Counted from the first letter of the stretch, positions 8,697-17,493 are shown. The stretch: 64,000 nt of DNA from Roseobacter sp. MH60115 (GCF_015644665.1 NZ_JADOBQ010000003.1:434001-498000); one strand, 5' to 3'. The notes: generated by a model from the letters alone, not told the origin. Translations and numbers: made by a program.

Positions 8697-9140
8697 GTGG
8701 ATACACCTCTTCCTTCCCGCGACGCGTTGAAGGCCCAGGCCCGGCGGCTGCGGGCCCGGCTGATCGAGGCCGGTCAGCCCATGTCGCATTCGATGGCGCT
8801 CGAAGCCGTGGCGCACCAATGGGGCATGCGCGACTGGAACACGCTCTGCGCGCTGGCCGGTGATGCGCCCAGAACCGCATGGCAGATTGGTCAACGTGTG
8901 AGCGGCCGCTACCTCGGGCGGCGCTTTCAGGGCGTCGTGAAGGCGGCAAACCAGCGCGCGCAGGGGTTCTGGCGCATGACCATCCGGTTTGACCAGCCTG
9001 TGGATGTGGTGCGGTCAGAGCAGTTTTCCTGCCTGCGTCGCCAGATCAACTGCAGCCTAGACGCACGCGGGCGCAGCCCGCAGAAAACATCCGATGGCGT
9101 GCCGCAGGTCATTCTGAATGATCACTGGTCGCGCCCCTGA
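8697..9140 (+). CDS. Glyoxalase-related small protein
   Basis: A 147-residue protein with an N-terminal helical segment (DALKAQARRLRARL...QWGMRDWNTLCA) that matches the glyoxalase-related domain found in many Rhodobacterales proteins. A basic beta-rich C-terminal half (ISGRYLGRRFQG-like to DGVPQVILNDHWSRP) follows. Biochemical role unknown. GTG 8697 is preferred as start because GGAG (8687-8690) lies six bases upstream; ATG 8685 in the same frame has no such site. No partner genes. Confidence 0.65.
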   Translation: MDTPLPSRDALKAQARRLRARLIEAGQPMSHSMALEAVAHQWGMRDWNTLCALAGDAPRTAWQIGQRVSGRYLGRRFQGVVKAANQRAQGFWRMTIRFDQPVDVVRSEQFSCLRRQINCSLDARGRSPQKTSDGVPQVILNDHWSRP

Positions 9141-9173
9141 CAGCGGTCCGGGCGTTCGATCACCGCGCCCGGA

Positions 9174-9911
9174 TCACCCTTGCGTGGCTTTCACCACATA
9201 GCTGTGAATGGAAAAAACCACCGCGCTGCTCTCGGGCATGCGCACGATGCACTGACGTTCCGCCCGTTGGTAGGCGGCCTCGGCCTCGCCCGGTGCAATC
9301 CGGCGGGGCGACAGGGTCGAGCGGGGCTGAAACAGGTCCGGATCGTCATACCACAGGCGATTGTAGCGCCACATCGGGCGGCCCACCTGCACCCCGTCAA
9401 ACAGGCGCTGCACCCGGCGGGCGATGCCTGCGTCGTATTCTTCCACCGTGTCGTGGATGCCGATCAACGGGCGTCCGACCTTCTCGCTCAGCCGCCAGCT
9501 GGCGGGAAAACACAGGCAGGCAGCCACCAACACATGTTCATCGCCGCGTTTGTCCATGATGCAGATGTCTTCCTGCACCAACTGGCCCAGCACGATCAGC
9601 GGCGCATCCCCGTCGAGCGGAACGATCTGCCCATCCGGGCAGCGGCACTGCCCGCCTGACACCTCAAAGCCCAGGCCCGTCAGCAGTTTCAAGGCCTGCG
9701 CCAGCACCTCACGCGCCGCCGCATCCGCGCCCGGATCCTGCCAATAAACCTCCGCACGCCGCGCCGCGATCAGCGACCGACGATGTGCCATCTGGGCGGC
9801 ATAGGCGTCATCGACACGCAGCCAATCATCAGGGCCAAGGGGCTGCACACCCGGCAAGGCGCGTTCGTCCAGCATCTCCTGCGGCAGCTTTTCCTGTAAA
9901 ATCTCCACCAT
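9174..9911 (-). CDS. Heme-dependent oxidative N-demethylase family protein (DUF3445)
   Basis: A 245-residue protein of the DUF3445 family, characterised members of which use heme to remove methyl groups from methylated amines and are related to the dimethylamine monooxygenase catalytic subunit. Family features seen are the LFQPRSTL segment, RAERQCIVRMPESSAVVFSIHSYV at the C-terminus, and conserved Trp-rich WRYNRLWYDD. The start is ATG 9911; an in-frame GTG at 9920 is the alternative. It is transcribed away from dddP from a shared 128-base region. Since both products could act on methylated marine osmolytes, a metabolic link is possible but is inference. Confidence 0.8.
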   Translation of the reverse strand: MVEILQEKLPQEMLDERALPGVQPLGPDDWLRVDDAYAAQMAHRRSLIAARRAEVYWQDPGADAAAREVLAQALKLLTGLGFEVSGGQCRCPDGQIVPLDGDAPLIVLGQLVQEDICIMDKRGDEHVLVAACLCFPASWRLSEKVGRPLIGIHDTVEEYDAGIARRVQRLFDGVQVGRPMWRYNRLWYDDPDLFQPRSTLSPRRIAPGEAEAAYQRAERQCIVRMPESSAVVFSIHSYVVKATQG

Positions 9912-10039
9912 AACAGCCACTTAGAGAGCGGCAGCGCCGTTGTCATCAAAAAACGACCCTGAATCGTGTCGCATTCGAGCAAACCTGCCGAAGAAATTGC
10001 GCCCAAGCTTGAGGGGCGACAGAGACAGCGAGGTCCACG

Positions 10040-11380
10040 ATGAACCAGCATTACCGCGATAGCCGCAAGATCGACCCGACCCAGGGTGCAACGCTGGGCG
10101 ATGGCTCGCCAAATGACATGGACCGGGTGGAGATCGGCCCGACACAGCTGGCCTTTGCGGAATGGGCGAATGCGGGGCTGGAATTGCCTGACCTCGCCGC
10201 GATGCGCGCCTATCGTCACGCCCGCCTGACGCAGCATATCGTTGACCGTGGCTATGCCGGGCTGCTGATGACCGACCCGCTCAACATCCGCTATGCGACC
10301 GACAGCACCAATATGCAGCTTTGGAACACCCACAACCCCTTTCGCGCCGTCCTGCTCTGCGCCGATGGCTATATGGTGATGTGGGACTACAAGAACGCGC
10401 CCTTCCTCAGCAAATTCAATCCTCTTGTCCGCGAACAGCGCTCCGGCGCTGATCTCTTCTACTTCGATCGGGGTGACAAGGTGGACGTGGCCGCCGACCA
10501 TTTTGCCAATGAGGTGCGGGTGCTGCTGGCCGAACACGCACCGGGGCTGAAACACCTGGCGGTCGACAAGGTCATGCTGCACGGGCTGCGCGCGCTGGAA
10601 GCGCAGGGCTTCACGATCATGGACGGCGAAGAGGTGACCGAGAAGTCCCGCGCGGTGAAAGGCCTCGACGAGATCAAGGCGATGCGCTGTTCTTCTCACG
10701 CCTGCGAGACCGCGATGCGGGTGATGGAGGAGTTTGCCCGCACCCATGTCGGCGACGGTGTGACCTGCGAAGATGACATCTGGGCGATCCTGCACGCTGA
10801 AAACGTCCGCCGCGGCGGTGAGTGGATCGAAACCCGGCTACTCTCCTCCGGCCCCCGCACCAACCCGTGGTTTCAGGAATGCGGCCCGCGTGTGTGCCAG
10901 AAAAACGAGATCATCTCCTTCGACACCGATCTGGTGGGGGCTTACGGCATTTGCACCGATGTCTCGCGCAGCTGGTGGATCGGCGATGAAAAACCGCGCC
11001 CCGATATGATCTACGCCATGCAGCACGGGGTCGAGCACATCATGACCAACATGCAGATGCTGAAGCCCGGCGTGATGATCCCGGAGCTGTCTGCAGGTAC
11101 CCATGTGCTGGACGCGCCGTTCCAGAAACAGAAATACGGCTGCCTGATGCATGGGGTCGGGTTGTGCGATGAATGGCCGTTGGTGGCCTACCCCGACCGC
11201 GCGGTGGCCGGGGCCTATGATTACCCTCTGGAGCCGGGCATGTGCCTCTGCGTGGAGGCCCTGGTCAGCCCCGAGGGTGGTGATTTCTCGATCAAGCTGG
11301 AGGATCAGGTTCTCATCACCGAGGACGGTTTCGAGAACCTGACCACCTACCCCTTCGACGATGCGCTGATGGGGCGTTAG
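10040..11380 (+). CDS. dddP: DMSP lyase DddP (M24 peptidase fold)
   Basis: A 446-residue protein of the M24 metallopeptidase family that matches DddP throughout, including its N-terminus MNQHY and the stretch NIRYATDSTNMQLWN. DddP cleaves dimethylsulfoniopropionate to dimethyl sulfide and acrylate. The six metal ligands described for DddP fall at the same numbers here: Asp295 and Asp297 (FDTD), Asp307, His371 (MHGVG), Glu406 (CVEA) and Glu421 (KLED). A GAGG ribosome binding site precedes ATG 10040. It stands alone, without acrylate genes nearby. Confidence 0.96.
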   Translation: MNQHYRDSRKIDPTQGATLGDGSPNDMDRVEIGPTQLAFAEWANAGLELPDLAAMRAYRHARLTQHIVDRGYAGLLMTDPLNIRYATDSTNMQLWNTHNPFRAVLLCADGYMVMWDYKNAPFLSKFNPLVREQRSGADLFYFDRGDKVDVAADHFANEVRVLLAEHAPGLKHLAVDKVMLHGLRALEAQGFTIMDGEEVTEKSRAVKGLDEIKAMRCSSHACETAMRVMEEFARTHVGDGVTCEDDIWAILHAENVRRGGEWIETRLLSSGPRTNPWFQECGPRVCQKNEIISFDTDLVGAYGICTDVSRSWWIGDEKPRPDMIYAMQHGVEHIMTNMQMLKPGVMIPELSAGTHVLDAPFQKQKYGCLMHGVGLCDEWPLVAYPDRAVAGAYDYPLEPGMCLCVEALVSPEGGDFSIKLEDQVLITEDGFENLTTYPFDDALMGR

Positions 11381-11386
11381 CGCAGG

Positions 11387-12187
11387 TTACGGCGCGGGGA
11401 AGATATCCAGCCGGGCCAGGACATGCCGGGCCAGGATTTTGCGCTGCGGTGCCTCGTCAAAGCCACCCAGATCCATGTTGACCGCAAAAACATAAGTTTC
11501 ATCCGCGGTCTCGACCCAGCCAACATACCACCCCAGATCCTCTTGCCCGCTGCGCAGGTTGTAACCGGTTTTCGCATAGAGCCTTGCGTCACCGGCTTCC
11601 GCCTCCATCATGATCTTGCGCGCATCCACATAGGTCGCGGGCGCGAGCGGCAGGTCCTCCTGTGCCAGTTTGCTCAGAAAGTCGATCTGTTCCTCGGCGC
11701 TGATCGCAAGCGGGCCACGCAGCCAGTATTTGTCGAGCGCGCTTTCATCGCCGATCTCCGCATTGCCATAGTCGAACGCCTGCAACCAGTCGGCCATCTT
11801 GTCGCCGCCGAGGCTGGTGGTGATATGCTGGTAAACCCAGACCGCGGAGCGCTGATAGGCGGATATCAGCGATTGATCCTGGTTCCAGCTGTCCATGAAC
11901 CTTTCTTTGCCATCCCATTCGAAGGTGGTCTCCGGGGTGGCAAAGCCGCTCTCCAGCGCAATCAGCGTATGGGGAATTTTCGATGTCGACGCAGGCTGAA
12001 AGCGTTCCTCGGCCCGGGCAAAATTACTGCTCCATGTATGGCCGTCCGACAAGCGTTTCACCACCACCGCTGTGGTTGTATTCTCGACCCCTATCTCTGC
12101 AACATAGTCAGAAATATCATAGGGTTGTGCATAGGCACCTGCCGCAAAAAGACTGCAAAGCGCAGCAGTTCTCAACATCGACATCAT
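11387..12187 (-). CDS. Class D (OXA-type) beta-lactamase
   Basis: A 266-residue precursor with a signal peptide cut near AYA/Q at residue 20. All class D active-site motifs are present: Ser67-Thr-Ser-Lys70 (the Lys is normally carboxylated), Ser114-Ala-Val116, Tyr140-Gly-Asn, and Lys206-Thr-Gly208, plus the WD/FxxW segment EWDGKERFMDSWNQDQSL. The enzyme should act in the periplasm and open beta-lactam rings. It is convergent with dddP with a 6-base gap. No mobile element or resistance gene lies beside it, so it looks like a resident chromosomal gene. Its spectrum cannot be predicted. Confidence 0.93.
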   Translation of the reverse strand: MMSMLRTAALCSLFAAGAYAQPYDISDYVAEIGVENTTTAVVVKRLSDGHTWSSNFARAEERFQPASTSKIPHTLIALESGFATPETTFEWDGKERFMDSWNQDQSLISAYQRSAVWVYQHITTSLGGDKMADWLQAFDYGNAEIGDESALDKYWLRGPLAISAEEQIDFLSKLAQEDLPLAPATYVDARKIMMEAEAGDARLYAKTGYNLRSGQEDLGWYVGWVETADETYVFAVNMDLGGFDEAPQRKILARHVLARLDIFPAP

Positions 12188-12503
12188 AACGTTTCTCCTG
12201 AATATACATACTGTGACGGCACATTCGCGACGTCCAGAGTTTGGGTTTTTTATCGGGATGACTGCTTCTTTTATCCCACCCCGTTTCTAGTATTGCGGGA
12301 AGTCGGCGGCAAAGGGGAAATCATCGGAAATCCACCGGCATGTGCCCCTGCGCGGCAATCCGCCGGTAGCGGGGCCAGCGGGCCGCCTCCCGTGAAGACA
12401 GCGACCTGCGATCTTTCCGTCACCTCCCCGTGATCCTGCTGTCACACCTCTTGCATGCGTCCTGCCATGGCCCCACTCTGATCCCTGACAAAGGAGCGCT
12501 GCC
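12188..12503. other. Gene-free divergent promoter region
   Basis: This 316-base stretch between the beta-lactamase and the hydrolase-OsmC gene must hold both promoters. I see no convincing coding frame or strong hairpin. AAAGGAG at 12490-12496 is the ribosome binding site of the downstream gene. Confidence 0.6.
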
Positions 12504-13718
12504 ATGCCCACTCAACGCATCACTTTTCCCGGACATGACGGCTCGGAGCTTGCCGCGCGTCTGGATGTCCCGGACGGGCCGCATTTGGCGACGGCGCTCT
12601 TTGCGCATTGCTTTACCTGCGGCAAGGATATTCCGGCCGCCCGGCGCATTGCCGCGCGTCTGGCGTCCATGGGGATCGCCGTGCTGCGTTTTGATTTCAC
12701 CGGTCTGGGGCATTCTGCGGGCGAGTTCTCCAACACCTCCTTTACGTCCAATGTGGAGGACCTGATTGCGGCCAATGCATATCTCGCGGATCGCGGTATG
12801 ACGCCGTCACTGATGATCGGGCATTCGCTGGGCGGTGCGGCGGTGCTGAAAGCCACCTCAAAGCTCGACACCATCAAGGCGGTCGCCACGCTGGGGGCGC
12901 CTTTTGATACCGAACACGTCACCCACAACTTCGCCGACGCCCTGCCCGAGATCATGTCCAAAGGCGTGGCCGAGGTGTCGCTGGGCGGTCGCCCTTTCCA
13001 GATCGGCAAAGGGTTCGTGGAGGACGTCGCCCAGGAGAAACTGAGCCCGGCCATCGCTGCCCTGAACGCCGCATTGCTGGTCCTGCACGCCCCGCGCGAC
13101 GAAATCGTATCGATCGACAACGCGGGCCAGATTTTTCTAGCCGCAAAACATCCCAAAAGCTTTGTGACCCTCGACAGCGCCGATCACCTGATCACCCGCG
13201 GCGAGGACGCGGAATATGCGGCAGATGTGATCGCCACCTGGGTGCGGCGCTATATTACGCTGAAACCACCCGCCCCGCCCCCAGGCGCGCCGGAAGGCGT
13301 GCTGCGGGTCTCCGAAGCCGATCCGCAGGGCTATCTGACCGACATCACCTCGTCGGACGGGCACCACCTGCTGGCGGATGAACCGCTGGCCTATGGCGGC
13401 ACCAACAAGGGGCTCAGCCCCTACGGATTTCTTTCTGCCGGTCTGGGGGCCTGCACCTCCATGACCCTCCGCATGTACGCGCGCCGTAAGGGCTGGCCGC
13501 TGGCCCATGTCTCCGTCGATGTGAGCCACAACAAGATGCACGCCCAGGACGCTGAAACCGCCGTTGGCGAGAAAATCGACACGTGGCGGCGGCGCATCAC
13601 TTTGACCGGGGATCTGGATGCCGAACAACGCGCGCGCCTGCTGGAGATTGCCGATAAATGCCCGGTGCACCGCACGCTGGAGCGCAGTTCCACCGTCATC
13701 ACCGAACTGGCGGAGTGA
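12504..13718 (+). CDS. Bifunctional alpha/beta hydrolase / OsmC-family protein
   Basis: A 404-residue fusion. Residues 1-255 are an alpha/beta hydrolase with nucleophile Ser108 in GHSLGG, an acid in HAPRDEIV and His in DSADHLI. Residues about 265-404 are an OsmC-type peroxide reductase with its two redox cysteines in GACTSMTLRMYA and DKCPVHRTLE. OsmC proteins reduce organic hydroperoxides using thiols. The fusion is known in many proteobacteria; the hydrolase may release the hydroperoxide substrate, which is speculation. Preceded by AAAGGAG and followed by its own terminator. Confidence 0.92.
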   Translation: MPTQRITFPGHDGSELAARLDVPDGPHLATALFAHCFTCGKDIPAARRIAARLASMGIAVLRFDFTGLGHSAGEFSNTSFTSNVEDLIAANAYLADRGMTPSLMIGHSLGGAAVLKATSKLDTIKAVATLGAPFDTEHVTHNFADALPEIMSKGVAEVSLGGRPFQIGKGFVEDVAQEKLSPAIAALNAALLVLHAPRDEIVSIDNAGQIFLAAKHPKSFVTLDSADHLITRGEDAEYAADVIATWVRRYITLKPPAPPPGAPEGVLRVSEADPQGYLTDITSSDGHHLLADEPLAYGGTNKGLSPYGFLSAGLGACTSMTLRMYARRKGWPLAHVSVDVSHNKMHAQDAETAVGEKIDTWRRRITLTGDLDAEQRARLLEIADKCPVHRTLERSSTVITELAE

Positions 13719-13752
13719 CGGGCTCAGGGTGCCTCAGGCGCCAGAATGAAAT

Positions 13753-13784
13753 GAGGCGCAGCCATCGGCTGCGCCTCGTATTTT
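13753..13784 (+). terminator. Terminator after the hydrolase-OsmC gene
   Basis: An 11-bp perfect stem (GAGGCGCAGCC / GGCTGCGCCTC, 13753-13763 with 13767-13777) with a 3-base loop, then GTATTTT. It lies between convergent genes and may also slow transcription arriving from bioY. Confidence 0.85.
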
Positions 13785-13802
13785 AACAAAGCTGCGGGTC
13801 GC

Positions 13803-14408
13803 TCAGCGGCGCGCGTCGCCGACCATTTTCCAGATCGCTGGCAGAACCAGCGCTGCCAGCGCCAGCTTGATCGCATCGCCCAGCAGGAAGGGCGTCAGAC
13901 CCCATGCGAGGATCGGCTTGTCCCAACCGTAAAGCTGGCCCAGCCACAGCAGTCCGGGCACGTAGAGCAGGATGTTGCCCAGCAACATCGCCACCGCCAT
14001 CCAGACCATGGAGCGGTCCCAGCCGCGCTGCGCCAGCGCGCCCAGCAGCACCGTGGCCATCACGTAGCCCACCAGATAGCCGCCGGTGCCCCCCATCATG
14101 TATTCGATGCCGTTCAGATCGGCAGTGGAGCTTTGGAAGACATCAAATCCCAGCGCGCCGATGATCATGTAGCCCAGGATCGTCGCCAGACCGAGCCGCG
14201 CACCATAAGCGGCCCCGATGGTCAGCACGGCGAATGTGCCGAGGTTCATCAGCACGGGCGATCCCGGCACCGGCACCTTGATGTTCGCCGCAATGGTCAG
14301 CAGCGCGATGCCCAGAGCCACAAGCACAGCCTGTTTGATCCGACGCGCGGTGCCCTCGGAGGATACGAAATGATCTGCCAGAACAGAATGTGAGGCGGAC
14401 AATTGCAT
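13803..14408 (-). CDS. bioY: Biotin transporter BioY
   Basis: A 201-residue integral membrane protein with about six hydrophobic helices and the BioY signature GGTGGYLVGYVMA. It is the substrate-binding (S) component of an energy-coupling-factor transporter and takes up biotin; no bioM/bioN partners are next to it, so it may work alone or with distant subunits. ATG 14408 is preferred (AGGAGA lies 10 bases upstream); a longer frame exists but lacks support. I see no recognisable BioR operator in the upstream region. Confidence 0.92.
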   Translation of the reverse strand: MQLSASHSVLADHFVSSEGTARRIKQAVLVALGIALLTIAANIKVPVPGSPVLMNLGTFAVLTIGAAYGARLGLATILGYMIIGALGFDVFQSSTADLNGIEYMMGGTGGYLVGYVMATVLLGALAQRGWDRSMVWMAVAMLLGNILLYVPGLLWLGQLYGWDKPILAWGLTPFLLGDAIKLALAALVLPAIWKMVGDARR

Positions 14409-14482
14409 GAGAAGAGGTCTCCTGTTGAGAATGCTTGGCCCCTGAATGCCGCAGCCACCCGCCCGGTGCAAGACCTGTTGCG

Positions 14483-14896
14483 CTAACGGCGGCTGTATTG
14501 GCTGACCATGCTGTAGGCTTTTCGCGGACCCGTCACCTCCCAGAGCGTCGAAAACGCGGGCCAGCGCGTAAAATCATAGTGCACCACATAGCTGTCAGGG
14601 TCGCACCAGTGCCTTGCAGTCCCGCCCTCGGCAGGCACGCGGTGAAAGAACCGACCGTCCTCGAAACAGACGTCCAGATCCGCGCCCCACAGGTACACCC
14701 GCTCTGCCTGCAGGGTCGGTCCGCCTGCCATCTCCAGCTGTCCCGTCTCGCGGTAGACCATGCCCTGCGACGCCGGTGTCCAGACCGCCTGCCCGACAAA
14801 CTGTGCCGTCTGGCCGCCTTCGTGTTCGATCTGGCGGTGCAGGTCCCACCGGCCTTCGAAATCCGCCAGCACGCGCTCTGCGGCCTCAGTCTGCAT
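14483..14896 (-). CDS. DUF6314-like protein
   Basis: A 137-residue cytoplasmic protein beginning MQTEAAERVLADFEGRWDLHR. It has a lipocalin-like pattern (FEGRWDLHRQI at the start, alternating strands, DSYVVHYDF near the end) and resembles the DUF6314 family, which has no assigned function. Starts at 14896, 14905 or 14920 are possible. The nearest one overlaps the preceding gene by only 11 bases, so I chose 14896. It probably forms a two-gene unit with the exported protein upstream. Confidence 0.7.
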   Translation of the reverse strand: MQTEAAERVLADFEGRWDLHRQIEHEGGQTAQFVGQAVWTPASQGMVYRETGQLEMAGGPTLQAERVYLWGADLDVCFEDGRFFHRVPAEGGTARHWCDPDSYVVHYDFTRWPAFSTLWEVTGPRKAYSMVSQYSRR

Positions 14897-15224
14897 AGAC
14901 CGCATCGGTGATGTCGCCACCCGTCCCGATAAAGCGTATCCTATCGCCGGACCGCATCATGTCATAGCAGGCCCAGAGATCGGACGGCGGCCACTGGCTG
15001 CAATACCGGTCGCCCTCAACCCGCCAATAGCCCCAGCTGTCGACCCCGGCATTGTGAAGCGTGCGGCCCGAGGCCCGAAACTCCTGCCAGGCGCTGTCAT
15101 ACTGTAGCTTGCGGTCCGTCAGCGCCTGCTGCACCTCATCGCCCGTCAGCGGGGTCCAGACGACCGTCTCCGCCGCCGCCAGAGCAGGCCACAGCCCCAT
15201 CAGAGCGATCCACACCAAACGCAT
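14886..15224 (-). CDS. Hypothetical exported protein
   Basis: A 112-residue protein with a clear signal peptide (MRLVWIALMGLWPALAAAE, cut near residue 18). The mature part has two cysteines (YCSQWPPSDLWACYDM) that could pair in the periplasm, and is rich in Trp and Tyr. The pattern is seen in small Rhodobacterales exported proteins of unknown function. It overlaps the DUF6314-like gene and is divergent from purB. Confidence 0.7.
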   Translation of the reverse strand: MRLVWIALMGLWPALAAAETVVWTPLTGDEVQQALTDRKLQYDSAWQEFRASGRTLHNAGVDSWGYWRVEGDRYCSQWPPSDLWACYDMMRSGDRIRFIGTGGDITDAVYAD

Positions 15225-15307
15225 AAACCCCGGCTCCCATCTTGTAGCGCCATGCCCGTCAGTCTATGAGCGCAGGCGAGCCGACACAAATACGAAAAGG
15301 TGCGCCG

Positions 15308-16612
15308 ATGATCCCCCGCTACTCCCGCCCCGACATGGTTGCCATCTGGTCTCCGGAGACGAAATTCCGCATCTGGTACGAGATCGAAGCCCATGCCTGC
15401 GACGCGATGGCAGATCTGGGCGTGATCCCGCGCGAGAATGCAGAGGCCGTATGGAAAGCCAAGGATGTTGAGTTCGACGTCGCCCGCATCGACGAGATCG
15501 AGGCGGTGACCAAGCACGATGTGATCGCCTTTCTGACCCATCTGGCCGAACATGTGGGCAGCGACGAGGCGCGTTTCGTGCACCAGGGCATGACCTCCTC
15601 GGATGTGCTGGATACCTGCTTCAACGTGCAGCTGACCCGCGCCGCCGACCTGCTGATCGAGGATGTGAAGGCCCTGCTCGCCGCGCTGAAGCGCCGCGCG
15701 CTGGAGCATAAGGACACCGTGCGCATCGGGCGCAGCCACGGCATTCACGCGGAACCCACAACCATGGGCCTGACCTTCGCCCGCTTCTACGCCGAGATGG
15801 ATCGCAACCTGGACCGTCTGGAAAGAGCCCGCGACGAGATTGCCACGGGTGCCATCTCGGGGGCCGTCGGCACCTTCGCCAATATCGACCCGGCGGTGGA
15901 AGAGCACGTCTGCAAGCAACTGGGGCTGGAGCCGGAGCCGATCTCCACCCAGGTGATCCCGCGCGACCGGCACGCCGCCTTCTTTGCCGCCCTCGGCGTG
16001 GTTGCCAGCTCCATAGAGAACATTGCAACCGAAATCCGTCACATGCAGCGCACCGAGGTGTTGGAAGGCGCGGAGTTTTTCTCCATGGGGCAAAAGGGCT
16101 CCTCGGCCATGCCGCACAAAAAGAACCCGGTGCTGACTGAAAACCTGACCGGGCTGGCGCGCATGGTCCGCTCTGCCGTGATCCCGGCGATGGAGAATGT
16201 GGCCCTCTGGCATGAACGCGACATCTCGCATTCGTCGGTCGAACGCATGATCGGACCGGATGCGACCATCACGCTCGACTTTGCCCTCGCCCGCCTCACG
16301 GGCGTGATCGACAAGATGCTGATCTTCCCGGAGAACATGCTGGACAACATGAACAAATTCCCCGGTCTGGTGATGAGCCAGCGCGTGCTTCTGGCGCTCA
16401 CACAGGCCGGTGTCAGCCGCGAGGACGCCTACACTTTCGTGCAGCGCAACGCGCTTAAAGTCTGGGAACATCGCACGGACTTCAAAGAGGAACTGCTGGC
16501 AGACGCGGATGTGACAACGGCGCTCAGCCCGGCGGAGATCGAAGAGAAATTCGACCTCGGCTACCACACCAAACATGTCGACACGATCTTTGCGCGGGTG
16601 TTCAAGGACTAG
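15308..16612 (+). CDS. purB: Adenylosuccinate lyase
   Basis: A 434-residue member of the fumarase/aspartase superfamily. It performs two fumarate-releasing steps in purine synthesis: SAICAR to AICAR and adenylosuccinate to AMP. Signatures are the TSSDVLDT loop, the GRSHGIHAEPTT segment with a catalytic His, and the superfamily loop GSSAMPHKKNP with the mobile catalytic Ser. ATG 15308 (MIPRYSRP) gives the normal family length; an upstream in-frame start at 15266 would add an atypical extension. Confidence 0.96.
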   Translation: MIPRYSRPDMVAIWSPETKFRIWYEIEAHACDAMADLGVIPRENAEAVWKAKDVEFDVARIDEIEAVTKHDVIAFLTHLAEHVGSDEARFVHQGMTSSDVLDTCFNVQLTRAADLLIEDVKALLAALKRRALEHKDTVRIGRSHGIHAEPTTMGLTFARFYAEMDRNLDRLERARDEIATGAISGAVGTFANIDPAVEEHVCKQLGLEPEPISTQVIPRDRHAAFFAALGVVASSIENIATEIRHMQRTEVLEGAEFFSMGQKGSSAMPHKKNPVLTENLTGLARMVRSAVIPAMENVALWHERDISHSSVERMIGPDATITLDFALARLTGVIDKMLIFPENMLDNMNKFPGLVMSQRVLLALTQAGVSREDAYTFVQRNALKVWEHRTDFKEELLADADVTTALSPAEIEEKFDLGYHTKHVDTIFARVFKD

Positions 16613-16708
16613 GCAAAGCGCCGTTACCGCCAGAGCGGACCCGGCATTTTTGTTGACCATACGTCAACCGCTGCTACCTTGGAGGGTATTCAACACAGGA
16701 GACCCGCA

Positions 16709-16870
16709 ATGACGATCAAGACCTTGGCCGCCGCGGTGGCCCTCACGCTTGCCCCTGCCCTGGCTTTTGCCGCCGGGTGCAATTACGGCAAAGAAGAAAT
16801 CACCATGTCCTGCGCTGCAGGCACGGTTTATGATACCGACAGCAAATCCTGCGTGGCCACGACCACCTGA
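16709..16870 (+). CDS. Small exported Cys-containing protein
   Basis: A 53-residue protein with a signal peptide (to about residue 23, ALAFA/AG). The mature part is about 30 residues with three cysteines and ends in CAAGTVYDTDSKSCV. A CAGGAG ribosome binding site precedes ATG 16709. The Cys-x-Gly-xx-Tyr-Asp-x-x-Ser/Thr-Lys-x-Cys-Val pattern recurs in the next gene's product, so the two may be related parts of a periplasmic system. Function unknown. Confidence 0.7.
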   Translation: MTIKTLAAAVALTLAPALAFAAGCNYGKEEITMSCAAGTVYDTDSKSCVATTT

Positions 16871-16879
16871 TTTCAACTT

Positions 16880-16913
16880 TTTTATGCGATCACGCTTCTG
16901 TGATCGCATAAAA
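16880..16913 (+). terminator. Long perfect stem-loop between the two small exported genes
   Basis: TTTTATGCGATCAC at 16880-16893 pairs with GTGATCGCATAAAA at 16900-16913 over a 6-base loop. A T run precedes rather than follows the stem, so it is not a classical terminator. It may stabilise the upstream mRNA or reduce read-through into the next gene. Confidence 0.5.
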
Positions 16914-16971
16914 TGACCCTCTGCCTTGTTATCGGCGTACAGTAATTAACCCGTGCAAGGAGATTTCTTAA

Positions 16972-17493
16972 ATGCGTATTTTTCTGACAGCAGCCTTCCT
17001 GTTGCCCACCGCCGTTCTGGCCAATGGGGGCAACGATGATGCTCCGCCCCCAAAACCGGCTGTGAGCTGCGACGGCGCAAAGATCTATGACAAGAAAACA
17101 AAGACCTGTGTGGATGCTCAGGAAAGCAGCCTCGAAAGCGAACAGCTCTATCTGGCCGTGCGCCAGCTGGCCTATGCAGGCCGCTACCAGGACGCCCAGA
17201 CCGTCGCGCAGGCACTGCCCCGCGATCATGCCGGGCGCCTCACCTACATGGGCTTCACCCACCGCAAGATGGGCAATGTCGATCTGGGCATGATGTTCTA
17301 CGAACAGGCGATTGCCGAGAACCCAGGCAATATTCTGGCACGCTCCTACATGGGCCAGGGCCTTGTCGAGGCGGGCGATGTCAAAGGCGCCATGGTGCAA
17401 TTGCGGGCCATTCGTGCCCACGGTGGCGCAGGCACATGGTCCGAGGCGTCGCTGCGCAATGCCATCGCGACGGGCACCACATACAACTACTGA
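16972..17493 (+). CDS. Exported tetratricopeptide-repeat protein
   Basis: A 173-residue protein with a signal peptide (MRIFLTAAFLLPTAVLA/N). It then has a Pro-rich linker and the Cys motif CDGAKIYDKKTKTCVD, which mirrors that of the upstream 53-residue protein. Residues about 55-165 hold about three TPR units (LAVRQLAYAGRYQDA, YMGFTHRKMGNVDLGMMFYEQAIAENPGN, ARSYMGQGLVEAGDVKGAM). TPR domains are protein-binding scaffolds; it would act in the periplasm. Partner unknown. Confidence 0.8.
   Translation: MRIFLTAAFLLPTAVLANGGNDDAPPPKPAVSCDGAKIYDKKTKTCVDAQESSLESEQLYLAVRQLAYAGRYQDAQTVAQALPRDHAGRLTYMGFTHRKMGNVDLGMMFYEQAIAENPGNILARSYMGQGLVEAGDVKGAMVQLRAIRAHGGAGTWSEASLRNAIATGTTYNY

Noticed and set aside
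15200-16660. A 486-residue frame antisense to purB
   Set aside because: It mirrors the third codon positions of purB, has no recognisable domain, and the purB frame is certain.
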